Of a stretch of DNA of 64,000 bases, positions 20,253 through 33,200 are shown piece after piece. The notes below the pieces were generated by a model, which did not search any database, had not been told where the DNA came from, and saw only the letters and a list, made by a program, of their open reading frames with translations. Location of the stretch: the NCBI GenBank assembly GCA_001051155.2, contig JYIP02000001.1, forward strand, positions 248,001 to 312,000. The letters run 5' to 3'. The DNA comes from Chrysoporthe austroafricana (taxonomy: Eukaryota > Ascomycota > Sordariomycetes > Diaporthales > Cryphonectriaceae). How positions within the stretch are numbered: position 1 is the stretch's first letter; every line of letters begins with the position of its first letter. The position numbers and the translations under genes are program-made.

Positions 20253-23019
20253 CTCGAAGGACAGCGTGCGCGCACAAGACTCGGAGGCCGTCTGAGGGGT
20301 GCTGCTAGATCGAGGTCGGTGGTGCGGACGCTGCGGTAGGAATCGATGTCGCTCCAGACCCGGGCCAGCCCTCGGAGGACCAGCTCGGCTCGGGGTAGCG
20401 GGGTGGGCTTGCTCGGGGCCGTTCTAGCAAGTGTCCGGAGCCGGGGGCTGCAGGCACCGAGGAGAGGCCGGGAACCCAGTGCTGATGCGGCGCCTGTGGT
20501 GGAGGACGAGGAGGAGGAGATCTGGAAATCTGGTGATGGAGCCCGAGAAATGTTGTGACGAAGGGGATCCGGAGACTCGGAGAAGGGTGCAGGCGTCCAA
20601 TCACAGCCGCAGCCTCCAAATTTAAGCGGTGGGCCGTGCGCGCGCTAAAGAGATTAGATAAGAGACGATTTATGCAGGTGAGAAGCCTGAGGCAGGAGAC
20701 AGCTTCCAGAAAAACAGGGTCATCCTTCCAGTGCCTTGGCGTCGGTCATCCCAGCCCCAAGAAGGCCTCTGGGAGCCGAACTGAGGAGGGAGCGTGGCCA
20801 CCTGATATAAGAAGAGGGCGAGGTGAGGGCCAGCACCGAGGCGGATGACTCCATCAGGGACAAAGGGCGGATGTTTTGGACAGGGGCTGGGAAAAGGCGG
20901 CAGTGAGTCATCCCAGCAGGCGTACGGGCAGCGTTAGGCAGGCCACCAGACATCTCCCTCCCCAGCACGGAATCGTGCACATGCAGCCACGCCTTGCTGG
21001 CTGTCGCCCCGGCGCCCAACAGCACCTGGGTACACACCACGTGCGTGCGTACATAGCAGCACGGTACCCTGTACCAGCGGTACCAGCGCGTTGCCCAGCA
21101 TGCAGCCCTGTCGGCACAGCCACGGGCAGGACTCCCCGGCCTGCCAGCTGCCAGGCAAGATGGTGAAGCGCGAGCGGCCACGTGTGGCGGCTCTAGATTG
21201 AGGGCGGCCTGCAGGACATGGCCGCCGCTCCCGATCCTCCGGGACCGTTGGGTGACACTCGCAATGTAACGAATTGGCAGATGCGGCCCATCCCTCGACC
21301 CCGAGGATGACTTCCGAGGATACTCGATTGGGAGACATGATGTTCGGGCCGCGACCTGCTGGACGGATCCCGCTCGGCTCCGGACCCCTCGAGGCCTACC
21401 GAGACAGCCTTCAAGGGCCGGCCAGGCGCCAAGAAAGAGCACCTGCGCCCGGAGATATGAGGCTGATGCTGTGGGGACGAGCCGTGTGCGAGGCCGTTTA
21501 GCCTAACGATGGACTGTGCGATGCGGGCGCTTGACAGGCAAGAATCCTCACAGCCCAGCGCACGGGAGGAACTCGCCCGTCTGAGCTGCTGGCAGCCTGG
21601 CGGCGGCGGGAAGGGGGTAAGCTCCTGATCGCCTGACCGGAGTGACGTGTCGGTCTGAGGATATCGGCCATCCGTCGCGTGGGACACCCCGAGGAGGAGA
21701 GCTGGCACTTCCTGACACCAAGGAGGGAGAGAGCCGGATGCTTGGGACGGCAGGATGCTGATGACGCTATCTGCGCTGGGGACAAAGGTACCGTCCAGTC
21801 GCGTGCTGGGTTCGATCAATAGTCGTCTGCTCGCTCCTGTGAGACGATCTCGTGCTGCAAGGCAGCAGCACAGATCACGGTGTCGAGCGTGATTGCGTGT
21901 CCCACCGTGACTCAGGACCGATCATCGCAGGCCCTGGAGCCCTCAAGTGGCGGGGCCAGCGGGCGGAGGACTTTTGCTCGCCGAGGTGTGTTGAGTTATC
22001 CGGAAATGGTTGTGCGTGCCGTGGACCTGGTCATTCGTGCTGGTGTCGCCGGCGTGCCTGGATACAGTAAACTCGCTGTGCGTGAATCCTGCCGGCAGAG
22101 AAGGTCGCGAGTCTCTCATGAGGCTGAGTAGAGCCGGACAGCGTCATGTCAGCGCGTCGAGACTTCGTATATCGAGAACGGCACATGGATTGCGACTTCT
22201 TGCGGCATGAGTCCACTTGGATGAGAATCTAGCGGGATGAGTGAGGTGTGACAAAGCTTTGTCAACTGCGCCGGAAATCCCCAAGGCATCTCTGCATCTG
22301 GCCTCATGTTGGCCTTAGAGCCTGACGGATTACTCACTTTGAGCCTCAGGCCCAAAGGCCAGCATGCATCAGGCAGAGGGGTCCTGATGCGTTTCTTACG
22401 TGCCCTCCCTGCTCCCATCATCAACTTGGCTGATCAGGGCAGAAACCTGAGACTAAGGTATCCAAGGTATCCGATACTAACACCTGCCAGCCCACACATA
22501 CGAAGACCCCAGGTTGGCTTCAGTAGCTGCGTCTGGAAGATGCAGGTTCCAGCCCAGTATCGCATCCCGCGGCCGGCCGCCATGATCCACAACGAGTGCC
22601 TTGGCGCAGTTCTCGAGAGGAAAAAGCAATATATGCTGTGTGGCCCCCGACATCGTAGGCCCCCGCCACCTGCGCGCTAGAGCGCAGCAGAAGATATGAG
22701 CCGCGCCGGTGTCGCCAACGGTTGGGGGGCCATTTCGTGAGTTAAAACCAGGTGCTGACTCCACTTCCGGGGCCAGCCTCAACATTCTAGCCTCGGCCGA
22801 CGGCCCACGGAGTACTAGTAGATATTAAAATCTCGTCAATTTTCACCTCTGCATTCGTGACATTTGTGCCATCTGCAAACACCACGAGACTTCCACCCTC
22901 ACGCTGAACCTAGTTGTCAAAGCTCCGGGTAGCCCTGGTAGACGTCCAATTCCTGCTCCGGTATAGCTCCGGCCTGAAAAGACTGATAGCACGCTCCTCC
23001 ATTGCTCTACGGTCGAAGT
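20253..23019. other. 2.8-kb intergenic region between divergent genes
   Basis: Upstream of both the C2H2 factor (-) and the MFS permease (+). Several overlapping open frames of 70-240 codons exist on both strands, but they have no recognisable motifs and look like composition effects in GC-rich DNA. No RNA gene was found. Confidence 0.45.
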
Positions 23020-24767
23020 ATGGCTGAGAGAGTCACAGTGTCCCCAGCAGTGGGCGACGGCAAATTGGGTGCTGAGGCGACCGACAATGACCTGGAACAG
23101 CACCAGTTCGTCGAACCCAGGGAGGAGGACTACCCGGTGGAGAGGGTAGAGGCAGTCTACAGGAAGCTGGACCTGCGCATCATCCCAGGTTCGGCTCGAG
23201 TCCCCAGCTGCTAAGATGGCGAGCGCCCACTGACAACGGGACAGCGTTCTGGGTCCTCTACTTCCTCTGCTCGGCAATACGCTCCAACATCGGCCTCGCG
23301 CAGACCATGAACGCCTCGCAGGGCCACGACCTGGAGCAGGTACTGCACCTCACGTCCAAGGATACCTCGACAGCGCTGGCACTCTTCTACGTCTCCTACG
23401 TCATCTTCGACTGCCCGTCCAACCTCGTCATGAGCCGCCTGAGCCCCCGCGTCTGGATGGCCCGCATCGTGCTCGCCGTGGGCATCATAGGCATGTGCTT
23501 CGCCGCCGCCAAGGCTGCGTGGAGCGTCAAGTTCTTGCGGTTCCTGCTTGGTGTGGTCATCGCGGGCATGTGGCCTGGCATGTCGTACTACCTGACCCTG
23601 TTCTATCCGCCCTCGAGGACGGGCAAGCGCATCGGTATGTACTTCAGCGCGGCGCAGATCTCGGCTGCGGTGGTGGGCCTGGTGTCGGCCGGTTTCCAGA
23701 AGATGGACGGCATCCGCGGGCTAGTCGGGTTCCAATGGATGTTCATCATCTACGGCGCACTGGCCGTGCTTCTCGGCATCGTGTTGCTCTGGTGGCTTCC
23801 CGACCGGCCTCTGCCGCCTGGAGAGAAGCGCGTCAAGAAGGGTCTGATGAGATTCCTCCCTGCGCCACCTGAGGCCCTCAAGGGTGAGGATGCCCTTGTA
23901 CACTACCAGGATCTGAAGAGGGTCTACCACCCTCGGCCGTGGGCTTGGAAGGACCTGGGCTATGTTCTGATCGACTGGCGTCTCTGGCCGCTGGTGTTGA
24001 TGTACTTCGGCGTTGTGGGCGTGGGCATTGGCACCCAGCTCTACGGGAACGTCATCATTGCCGCAATCAACCCGGAGTATAGCGACATCGAGGTCAGCTT
24101 ACTCTTTGCGCCTATCTGGATCGTAAGTCACTGCCACCCGCGTGATCCAAATCCCTAATGACAGACCGGCTGACCGCTTCTCAAGATGGACTTCTGTGCC
24201 ATCCTCATCGTCACGCCCATCTCGGACCGCTTCCACCGCCTGCGCCCGGTATTCTTCTCCTGCGCCGTCCTCATCCAGATCACGGGTCTGCTCACTGTCA
24301 CCTTCGCACTGGGTAACTCGTGGGCCCGCTATGGCGGTCTCCTAATGGTCGGATTCGGCCTCGGCCCCACGGTCCCCATCTGCATGACCTGGACGAACGA
24401 GATCTTCCAGCGGCGCCACGGCGAGGTCGGCGTGGCTGCCGCCTCGGCGCTTGTCTCGGGCTTGGGCAATCTCGGCAGTATCACGACCACGTACGCGCTG
24501 TACACCGGCTGGCCTGCCGACGCGGCGAGCGGGCCGTATAAGTACCGGCGCAGCAACTTTGTCATGATCGGGATCCTGTGCGTTAGCATCGTCAGCAGCT
24601 TCGCCATGTGGATCCTGCTAAGGACATTCGGCAACAAGCCCAGCCATAAGATCGCGAGCAGTGTGAGTTCTGCCGGCGCCTCGGTGGATGACTTCCAGGA
24701 CGGTGCTGCGCGCCGTGAACTCCAGCAGCGCGGTTTTGGCAAGATGCGATGGGGCCGGAGGACCTAA
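23020..24767 (+). CDS. MFS permease, Dal5-like anion:cation symporter family
   Basis: Plasma-membrane transporter of 542 residues in three exons: 23020-23188, 23245-24122, 24186-24767 (introns 56 and 63 nt; phases 1 and 0). The start ATG begins MAERVTVSPAV; the hydrophilic N-terminus ends at VERVEAVYRKLDLRIIPA, the standard opening of allantoate/nicotinate-type permeases just before TM1. Other marks are NIGLAQ in the first loop, YVIFDCPSNLVMSRLSPRVW at TM2-loop, a cytoplasmic loop with KRVYHPRPWAWKD, and ITTTYALYTGWPADAA near the end. About 12 membrane segments. Family members take up small organic anions such as allantoate, nicotinate, pantothenate or tartrate; the substrate here is unknown. 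Both Walker-free and intact. Confidence 0.9.
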
Positions 24768-25849
24768 AAACTCCTCCATCGAGCCGCATGCGAGGCTTCC
24801 GAGGAGCGGCATTCTCAGATCCACGGATGCCGACATTCAACATCGATAAATCGGTCCCCTCAACGCCAATGACCCGTCTCTGAACTCATTACACTCAACT
24901 TACCTTTCTTTCTACTTGGCTCAACAACGACAACTGTCTCTAGCCACCAAGCGAGGAGGTATTGGTTTCATACCGTCTTCCTCCCACTTGATCGTGAGAA
25001 ACGTTGGGGTGTTGGGCTGACCTTTTGGGCTACTTTATCTTGGCGTCTCTTGGCTCTTTGCATTTCCAGTGATACCCCATCCGTGTTCGGATCACGCTGT
25101 CTACGCGAAGGTTCTACCTGACAGCCTGCACACCCAAGCCAGGCCCGTCTTCGCCACTTCGACAGCGACAGTGCTTCTACGCCATCGCTGAGACGGCGTT
25201 ATCGTCTGACACGGGAACTGGCTGGCGACAATGCTCCTGCGCTATCGCACTCGGCCTTTTCTCGTGGGCGTTACGTTCGTTTGTGGCTTGTCCTAATAAA
25301 AGGTGGAATAAGGAGGAGGTTTTGGAGAAGAAGCTCGGCTTGTCGGCCGGTTTAGGTATATAGCTGTCTTCGTACTGTAGGACCTGCCACCATAAATTGA
25401 GCCGACTGCTCCTCCAGCTTGCGCGCCAGAACTTGACGTGGAAATGCTGGCGAGTCCGGGTCTGCTCTGGAGCCGAGCAGCGATAATGTGCAGAATATGC
25501 GCGAATTGGGATGCTTATAGTCCTGGCTTGACGCCTCGTGTAAGTTCACGGTAGCCATACCCCGTCCGGCCTTGCGTGATGATGTGATGTGTGCCCCATG
25601 CCCGACTTCTGCTGGATTCCAGCGTCCAATCTCGCTTCGAATGGGAGCGTGCTCATGGGAGCGCTCATGGCCTCATGAAGTCTGGGGGCAAAAAGAGGCC
25701 GGGAAGATGGTAAAATGCCCCAAAGCCGGGCTGTGCAGGCGCCTATAGAAGAGCACCTCTTCGAGAGGTGAAAGAGGGGGGGATAGAAGATCAGATATCA
25801 ACGAGAATTGAACCGCCACAGCCTTGAGATTTGCTGAACATTTTTTTTC

Positions 25850-25915
<66 letters not shown>

Positions 25916-25950
25916 GAGAGGNCCAACACCAATGAAAAATTAATAAAAAA

Positions 25951-25985
<35 letters not shown>

Positions 25986-26424
25986 AAAACAAGAAAAAAA
26001 GGAATAAAGAAAACAGAAAGAAAGGTGAGGTTTGATAGAGGTTTGTAAAAGCTGGGATAGAAGCAGGCAAGAACCTGGCACGACCCTGTGAGCAGACGGA
26101 AAGCAGGACGTGAGGATATCGAGCAAACGATAGATGAAAACCCACGACAGTTTGAGCCGTGTATGCGCTGCGGCGATGTACGCGGACATCTGGGCGCAGT
26201 ACTGTGTTGATTGATTGAGTGATAGGAGGGTGGGGGTCGACGGACTGAAGAGTAGACGAAGCTCGGTTGGAGGCAATCTCGACCTGAACCGGTAGGGGGA
26301 AAAACAAAAGTTGATGAGACCAGGCTGATATATACATTATATATGGCTCTGGCTATATATTGGGCAGGCTTATAAACGATTTCGCTATCATATCTTAAGC
26401 TGTTTCAAGCGAAGTTACTAGTGA
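24768..26424. other. intergenic with homopolymer block
   Basis: Downstream of the MFS permease and of the DUF7924 gene (convergent). Contains A-runs at about 25851-25912 and 25957-25984 with one ambiguous base at 25922, probably a sequencing or assembly artefact or a poly(A)-tailed insertion. No gene supported. Confidence 0.5.
25851..25984. repeat. long poly(A) tracts with an ambiguous base
   Basis: One run of about 60 A, a short unique piece containing n at 25922, then about 27 A. Such runs assemble poorly, so local length is unreliable. A retroposed poly(A) tail is possible but no coding body or target duplication was seen. Confidence 0.8.
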
Positions 26425-28094
26425 TTAAACTTTTGCTCTCCTCACTACTACCCCCAAACGCTCTACTATCGATTTCATAAACGGCCCTAAACCCCAGAGG
26501 CCTATATTATTAAGCCCAGCCACAAAGCTCTCCCCCTGCTCTAGCAATAACGCATTACAACTGTCCAAAAGCTTCGATCCGAACATGCGCACACCATCTT
26601 CGACGACAGTCCAGTGAGCCCAGAGCTCGTGGATGGGGCCCTGGGTGCAGATGGTGAAGAAGAGCGGCGGTTTGGTGTTCGAGGTTGTGGGTAGGGCATC
26701 GGAATCTGTTGCCCCGCGACCTACCAGATTGTCCAGGTCAAGCTGTATCTTGAGACCACAAGCCCCGGAGACTGCAGCCTGGTTCTCCGCCTCGAATATC
26801 TGTCTGCCGGTTGAGTAGGCCTTACCCTCAACAACAGCAAAGAGGAAGGCGAGATCCAAGGCGTGTGGGGCGGGTACTGGGATTAGCATCGGTTCGAGCG
26901 GCCCATCCGGCTCGTGCTGCACCATCTCGTTCTGTAGCCATGTGAGGAATGTCCTGGCTTTGGATCTGTTGAGATCTTGCAACGAGAGGGCAGAGATGAG
27001 GGCCGCGAGTTGCATGCCTATTGAGATGTCGGGGCGGGGGGTTCTGATCGAAGATCCCAGGGGGTCCGGGGGAGGCATCGTGCTCCACTTCTGGGAATCG
27101 CCGGCTGGCGTATGAGTAGGTGTCTTGGTCATGGAGGATCCGGGGGGCGTGTACGGCTCGCCGGCAGACTGCTGCCGGCGCTTCCGCGGTGGGGCCGAGA
27201 CATCGTCAACCTTTGGTTGCTGGATACCGGACATGAAGCTCGAACTGAAATCTGACTGTGGGGGGACTGCTGGCTTGAGCTCCATCCGCCAGTCGGCTTT
27301 CTCATGGGTACAGAGGTTCCTGAGACCCAAGGCCCTGAGGGCAGTGTGGAGCGGATCGATAAAGTCGTCCTCTCCAGCCTGAGCCCTGACATTCTTGAGG
27401 CAGCCGTTGCGGAGTTCTTGGGCTATGACGCGGAGTTCGGACCGGCGCTCCCTGGAGACTCCGGCGGTGATAATGCGGTCGATAGCGGCCTGGATATAGT
27501 CGGGTGGCTCAGCGTGCATGTGGATCTCGACGGCCGCAAGGTTCCTGTGGCGACAGATGGCAGTGGTGTTGGAAGAGCGCTGGGTTTGTTCTGTCCCCGC
27601 TTCCGATGCGGCTATGGAACGCCGTGATGAGGTCCGTTTGAGGGCCGAAGCATTGTTGGCGGCAGGGCCCATGTCTTCCCCGTTCAGTATTGTCAATATC
27701 TGCAAGTTCTCCTCAGAGAGCTTGTCCTTCGAAGGGGGCAGATTCTGCCCGTCGGCTTTAGCCTCAAGGTCTTCTTGCCGGTTCTCCCTAGGGGGCTTGT
27801 ATTTAGAGGGAGAGAGTCTTTGGACCCGTTTGTAAGGGTGCACGGCTTCCAGCGCGTCGGCCTCGGCTTCAGCTTCAGGATCTTGCGGACGCTTCCGTCT
27901 GGCGATGGCTGGCTGAGGGATGGGCGCAGAAGGGGTGAGAGATGGTTGTATGTGCTGCAGTTGTGCTGCAGTTGTGCACTACTTCGAGTGCCAACGCGCC
28001 GTGTGGGCTTCACGATGGGGGTCTTCATCCTAAGATTCGTTGTGTGTTGGCGCCTATTCTTCCCGGCGGGGGCAGAGCTGGGCCGCGCAGCCAT
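26425..28094 (-). CDS. DUF7924-type protein, possible PD-(D/E)XK-fold nuclease
   Basis: Two exons, 27983-28094 and 26425-27908, with a 74-nt intron (donor GTAGTG, acceptor CAGCCAG, phase 1); 531 residues from MAARPSSAPAG. The first 200 residues are basic and disordered, with a Glu/Ala run and KRKRP-like patches. The C-terminal domain (about 370-531) has the fungal DUF7924 pattern: an Ala/Leu strand, FAVVEGKAYSTG, an AENQAAVSGA helix, then HELWAHWTVVEDGVRMF and a final helical stretch. VVEGK matches the E-x-K half of a restriction-endonuclease-like site, as seen in several DUF79xx families often linked to effector-like or Crinkler-type proteins. No biochemical function is established. Expanded in many accessory fungal genomes. 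Confidence 0.75.
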
Positions 28095-31000
28095 GGGCAT
28101 GGAAAGAGAGAAGCGCAACGCGCAGTGCAGCGCTGACTAAATGATAACGGGGTGACCAGAGGATGAATGCAAGAGTATCGGCGCGGAATCGGATGGGGAT
28201 GGAGGAGGTAGTTGGCGTTGGCGAGAAGGCTTGACGTTGCAGGCGTTGGCAGTCCGGAACAGGCCGCTCCCCGCCCCGGGATGCCATTGGCCCTTAGACA
28301 GCCTAGATCCACCAGGCATGACTGACGAAACATTTGACGACTGGGAATCATGAGTGATCATCCTATAGCGACAGATTAGATTGTCGGTGGGCGGCTGCAA
28401 CTTCCATGTTCAGAACCGCTCAGCAAGCCAGGAGATAAAGCGAGCCAAGGCAAGACTCGCGGATTCCCGCCGGATGGGGGGTTGAGCTATTTTTAGGGCA
28501 TCACCAGCGCAGCGCGACTATAGGACTGTCGCCGGCTGTATCCGACCCTGTCGAGATGACTAACTCGTCTGCTGCCCTGCCCTATCTTGCCCCCCGCGAT
28601 GATAACGCGGTGAGCAGCTGGCATCGGTCGGCAGAGGCGGACCGCCATCTTCATGTTGAACCCGGTCGTGGAGGTAAGGCTGGTCCGGATCAGTGGGAGT
28701 CCTGGTGCGGGTTGTGCAGACGTCTGGAGGGATCTGGTTGCCCTCTGGGGGTTCTGAGATTGGCAGCGGCTCTGTATCCTCCTTCCTTTTGCGCTCTGTG
28801 TCACCCTGGCCTTCCGCCATGAGCGACTTTATCCGCTTGTCCGCTAGGACGTTGTCATGCATAACTTCTCGTTTCCCCTTGACCCTCAAAGTTATTCGTT
28901 CCTGGGAAGGTCGTGGCTCGCAGTCGTATGCTTTCGAGTCTCCCTTCTTGCTGCTCGATATCATGTCAACCGATACTACGCTGGCCGGTAGCGCTCCTAC
29001 ATTATTTGTATCTGTCATCCTCTTCTTCGCGCCGGACCGTCCCCGCGCTCTGGTAGTTTAATGTTCGGGGTCACATTTTTCCTCCTGGCCTCGCTTCCTC
29101 TTGTGACCTGGTGTTGCTACTGCCGGCGGCTCAACAGACGGATCGGGATTTAAGTTTGCTTGTTGGTTTCGCAGGGGCGGCAACCTGAATACCTCTCTAC
29201 TATCCTTAACAATCTTAGTCACTGTTAGTAGCAGGTCGACTTAGGGTAGATTTCCTGAGTGTTTAGCATCCTATCTCTAGCGGCTAAAGCGCAACTTGTT
29301 TGTAGCACAGGGTTTTTAAGTGAAATACCAAGAGTAAGAGTGCTGCAATAGGTATGCGCCAAGGTTCTGATTATGTTGTAGCTCTTCGTTGTTTAGTTTG
29401 TTAGTATAAATCTATCGAAACAATGCCGGTTTCCACTGTCCTACTTGTAGCAGAAGAAAGAAGGATTGTAGCCTAGCAGTATGCCGAGATCTAGAAGTCT
29501 GACTATTAGTGTGAAGGAGCCTTGTACTAAGAGTAAACAGTTAGCTGGCAAAGATATTGAGCTCAGTATTACGTACACGAAGCAGTATGTAGGCTCTGAA
29601 GCGGAAAAGAAGTCCCACAAATCATATTCGATAGAGAAAGTACCTGATGTATGCCGCTGTTATTACTTGAACAAGCTGATAGCTTTGCAGAGATTGATAT
29701 TGAACGTACTCGATGAAATAGACGAAATTGATACCCTAATGGTAGCTCTGTTGACTCTAAGTCTACAGCTGCTACGATGCTATTAGCAGCGCGACTTATT
29801 AATCCTACTAATCCTTAGACTACCGAAAGTTGCGCTGATATAGGAATCAATTTGGCAGATGGGGAGAGGTGGAAGGGTGTTGGGGGGGGGGGAGGCGCAG
29901 AAGACTTACGCATGGCTCAAGCCCTTGGGGGGCGCACCGGATTGAATAAGCTATAGATACTGAATAGATTTACAGACTGCCGCATATTAGAAGTTAGGCG
30001 CCGTAACAATATATAGATGCCCAACCTCTAGTATAATCCGGATTTCACTAGTATTATATCCCAGCGAATACGATCAGAAAGATATACTAGATCAGATATT
30101 GCGACTATATTCCTTTAGTCTCTAGATTGAAGCATATGGATTTTTCTCTTACAGGATGCGTCCTTTATGCTTATTAAGTTTACATGAGAGCAAAATATTG
30201 TAAGGGTAGAAACTGATCTGGTAGAAAAGATCGACATTTATTTTTAGGGAGAAAAGAGCTGCAAGACTGACTAGCAAAATAGCTTCGTTCTTTCCTTTGA
30301 GACTAAACGCTAACAACCGAGGGTTGAGTGTTTGTATTTCCTATAGCTACTCGCACAGCTGTCTCCTAGGCATTGTACCTTCTCTCGACTGCCTCTGAGA
30401 CTCGGACCAAGATAGCACTTACACTTTGCAGCTGCTAAAGACCTAGCCTAACTGCTCGAGGTTGTTAGATCCTTCATACTTGTGCCTTTTGCGAGGCGAG
30501 CACCGTGTAGCTAGACTATATATATATAGCCTGTAGCCTTGCGTCTTGGGTGTTTGAGGAAGATAGTCTAAGATAGAGGGGTAGAGGCCTCGTAGCATTC
30601 ACATCCGGACACATTTTCTGTCCTAGCCTAAAGCTCACCTGGGCAACTAACAGCTTTCAGAAGGTCGGGTGAAAAGACTCTTGAGGTCCCGACCAGACAC
30701 TATAACGAACTAAAGTTGTCAAATAGCTAGACAGTGCTTAGTAAACCCCGGAGTCGGCAGCATAGAGATTGTGTAATACAACCAAAACTATAAGCCGATC
30801 ATCTCGGATCTTGTAATAGTTAGATTGCCCAGGTAGTCGTCGCAGATATATAAGTCTTCGTCCATGATCATTTGCCCTTTCATAAGTTAACAATTATCGA
30901 AACTAACTACCAACAGGTCTCTGACAAAACAAATATCTATAGATGTAGGAGGCTATTTCGTTACTAATCGTGCTGATCATTCTTGATGAGTAGGTTATCA

Positions 31001-31339
31001 ACTCCGGTGCTCGTTCCCGATACAGTCTCTAGACAATTTCATACTCGGGCTCGAGGGTACTTCAACTACAGGATAAATCTCCTTGCATATTTAGATTAAC
31101 CCGTCCGATGAGAAATGCGAAGTAGGACAGAGAGGCGGATGTAGGGTCAACGCATGCCTCAAGAGGGTTCGAACAAATATTACTACCAAGATTGAAAACA
31201 TCTTTCCCCTTTTCGTTTTACATCCAAGGTTACTTCCGTTAAACACATAAAGCAGACGATTCAAAACACAAGACAGAAAGGGCACGGTTGCGCTAGATCC
31301 TCTGTACTACTCTTCTCCCGAACATAACATCAGGCCTTT
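28095..31339. other. 3.2-kb gene-poor, partly AT-rich region
   Basis: From about 29.1 kb the base composition drops and stop codons become dense in all frames, with many TA dinucleotides; this looks like a RIP-mutated repeat. A minus-strand open stretch at 28560-29018 (Lys/Glu-rich, 152 codons) is the only candidate gene and has no recognised domain. A plus-strand stretch at 29481-29786 is likewise unplaced. An oligo-G run lies at 29883-29892. Confidence 0.5.
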
Positions 31340-32629
31340 CTAACTGTCGTAGAAAACAAGCAGTCGAATTTCTACACTTTCTCGCAATCTCTCGTTTTGA
31401 GAACCGGCTTGAATATCGAAGGAGCAATGAGGTGCCGCTACGAAGGTATTTAGATCGACCAAAGCCCGAAAGATAACTGTGTGGTTTCGAGAGTATTGTG
31501 AATGTCAATAATGGCGACTCTCTTACCTGTGATTGAACCTTCCTGGCTGTCAAAGCACTTGAACATCCACACCTCGTCCCGCATCTGGTCACTGACGAAA
31601 TACCATTGATGCTCCGTATGGTGGTAAAGATTCATCGACTCCCCAATGTAATGAGGGAAAACCAAATCGGTGGGCTCCCCATCTCTGGACAAATTGAACG
31701 TCCGTCCGTCCCCTAAGGTCAAAGGAAAGTCTCGCAAAGGACCAAAGAGAGGCCTCCAGACGCTTAAAACACAGTTAATAAGTGACACCAGCACATTACA
31801 GAAAGTGTTCATATGCAATGAGTGGTAATACTTCACGACTTGAAACCTCCGCTTCAGTATTGACAAGGCCCGGTCGCCCATGTGATAATGGACCCTCTGT
31901 GCACTCGATTCCGGGGTCTGGTCTAAGTTTTGAAAAGTCAAACTCTTTCTTTGTATGTTTGAATGCAGAAGAGTGAAAGTGTTTTGTGAAATAATGAAGT
32001 ATGAAGTACCTATGTGAGCAGCTTTGAGAGGCTTTCTTTTCCTATCGCAATCACAGCCTCTGGTGTCCACTCGGTTGAGGCGGTGCTGTAAAGGTCAGAA
32101 CAACCACCACACAAGAGCCTGTATTTTATACATGGGGAATGACTCACTGTGTGCTCAAAAGGAAACACGTCAGCAGCGCCGAGTGTTGCCTTGACAAGCT
32201 GGACAATCTCTGGGTAGTACTTGGATCGAACCAGGCGGTCATCTTCGAACTCATCATTAGTCAGTGCTGTATGGTGGCGCACAAGCTGGAAGCCCTGTAT
32301 ATCGATGTGAAATTGGTCCTCGTGGCCTCGGATATCACGAATTTGCAAGTTGTCCACGCGTGTATGTAGCAGGTTATGTTGGGACACGCCGGACTCGGAA
32401 GGGACCGGAAAGTTCACGTAAAATGGCTTCTCGCTCTTGTACACGGGCAGTCTCTCCAGGTACCACAGACTGATTGGGACGGTTGGCAACTCCAGAGCCT
32501 GGTCTTGCAACCTGTTAGCTGCTGCTCTTTGTCACAGGGCGTCTCTGTTCATTGAAGACGCAAGACAGTGGCTGCCTAGGTAGAGATCGTATTACCTTGG
32601 ACATGTTCTTGCTGGCCCTTCAGATGCAT
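31340..32629 (-). CDS. CmcJ/AsaB-like Fe(II)/2-oxoglutarate oxygenase family protein
   Basis: Six exons: 32596-32629, 32148-32503, 32010-32085, 31832-31922, 31527-31762, 31340-31476; all phases agree and give 309 residues, normal for this family (about 280-320). Marks in order: SLWYLERLPVYKSEKPF near the N-terminus; DIRGHEDQFHIDIQGFQLVRH; then the iron-binding His154-x-Asp156 (AAHID), created only by joining exons three and four; HYHMGD; FQVVNVWRPLFGPLRDFPL; YHHTEHQWYFVSDQ; FDSQEG and PHCSFD at the C-terminus. The family (7-alpha-cephem-methoxylase P8-chain-like, GA4-desaturase-like) hydroxylates or desaturates small molecules and is common in secondary-metabolite clusters; substrate unknown. 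Divergent from the amidase gene with 571 bp between start codons. Confidence 0.88.
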
Positions 32630-33200
32630 TATTTGAATCTGAGGCTAATCGTTATGTACTAAGTCACTAGGACGTAGACGTGTCGTGGCCCTAGCTAGAG
32701 CACCTCTGACTGTGAATGAGGGAGTCGGGATGATGGGCCTAGTAGAACATGGCCTTGTGCTCAATGGGAGGGATATTCGAAGGCCGCTGCACTGCGGTAG
32801 TAGGGGCTATATGGTGTAAAGGGATCGGCGGAGCTTAAGCTCCGAACTCTGTTCTTAGCCAGATTTCGTCACTAGGCCAGGATAGATAGCAGACTTAGCC
32901 AGAACAACAACAAAACAACGAAAAAGACCCTCATCTACCCAGGCCCTCAGTTCCATCCTCTTAATGTTTCCGTGTGGCGTCGCACGTGGCACACAGAGAG
33001 AGGCCAGCCAGGGGCAGCCTGCTTTATCACCATGTACAGGTACAATGGCATGGGATGCCAGTGATCTGCACATGCGTTTGTCCAGACACAGCTAGTCTCG
33101 TGCAGCTACATCTTGGGCGGCACCACACAACACGAAAGACCTGTAGACGCCGACTGACGAGATCTTGCCATCCAAGCTCCAAGCCAGCACCGTCGTCAAA
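32630..33200. promoter_or_regulatory. shared bidirectional promoter region
   Basis: 571 bp between the ATGs of the oxygenase (-) and the amidase (+). Short enough to serve both genes, so co-regulation is plausible. No specific binding site is claimed. Confidence 0.45.

Noticed and set aside
19446..20339. Open frame of 297 codons on the plus strand
   Set aside because: Mirror of the C2H2 zinc-finger gene.
20720..21819. Overlapping open frames of 208-240 codons on the minus strand
   Set aside because: No domain, splice or start support; GC-rich intergenic DNA.
25791..26337. Open frames with long Phe runs on the minus strand
   Set aside because: Translation of the poly(A) block including an ambiguous base.
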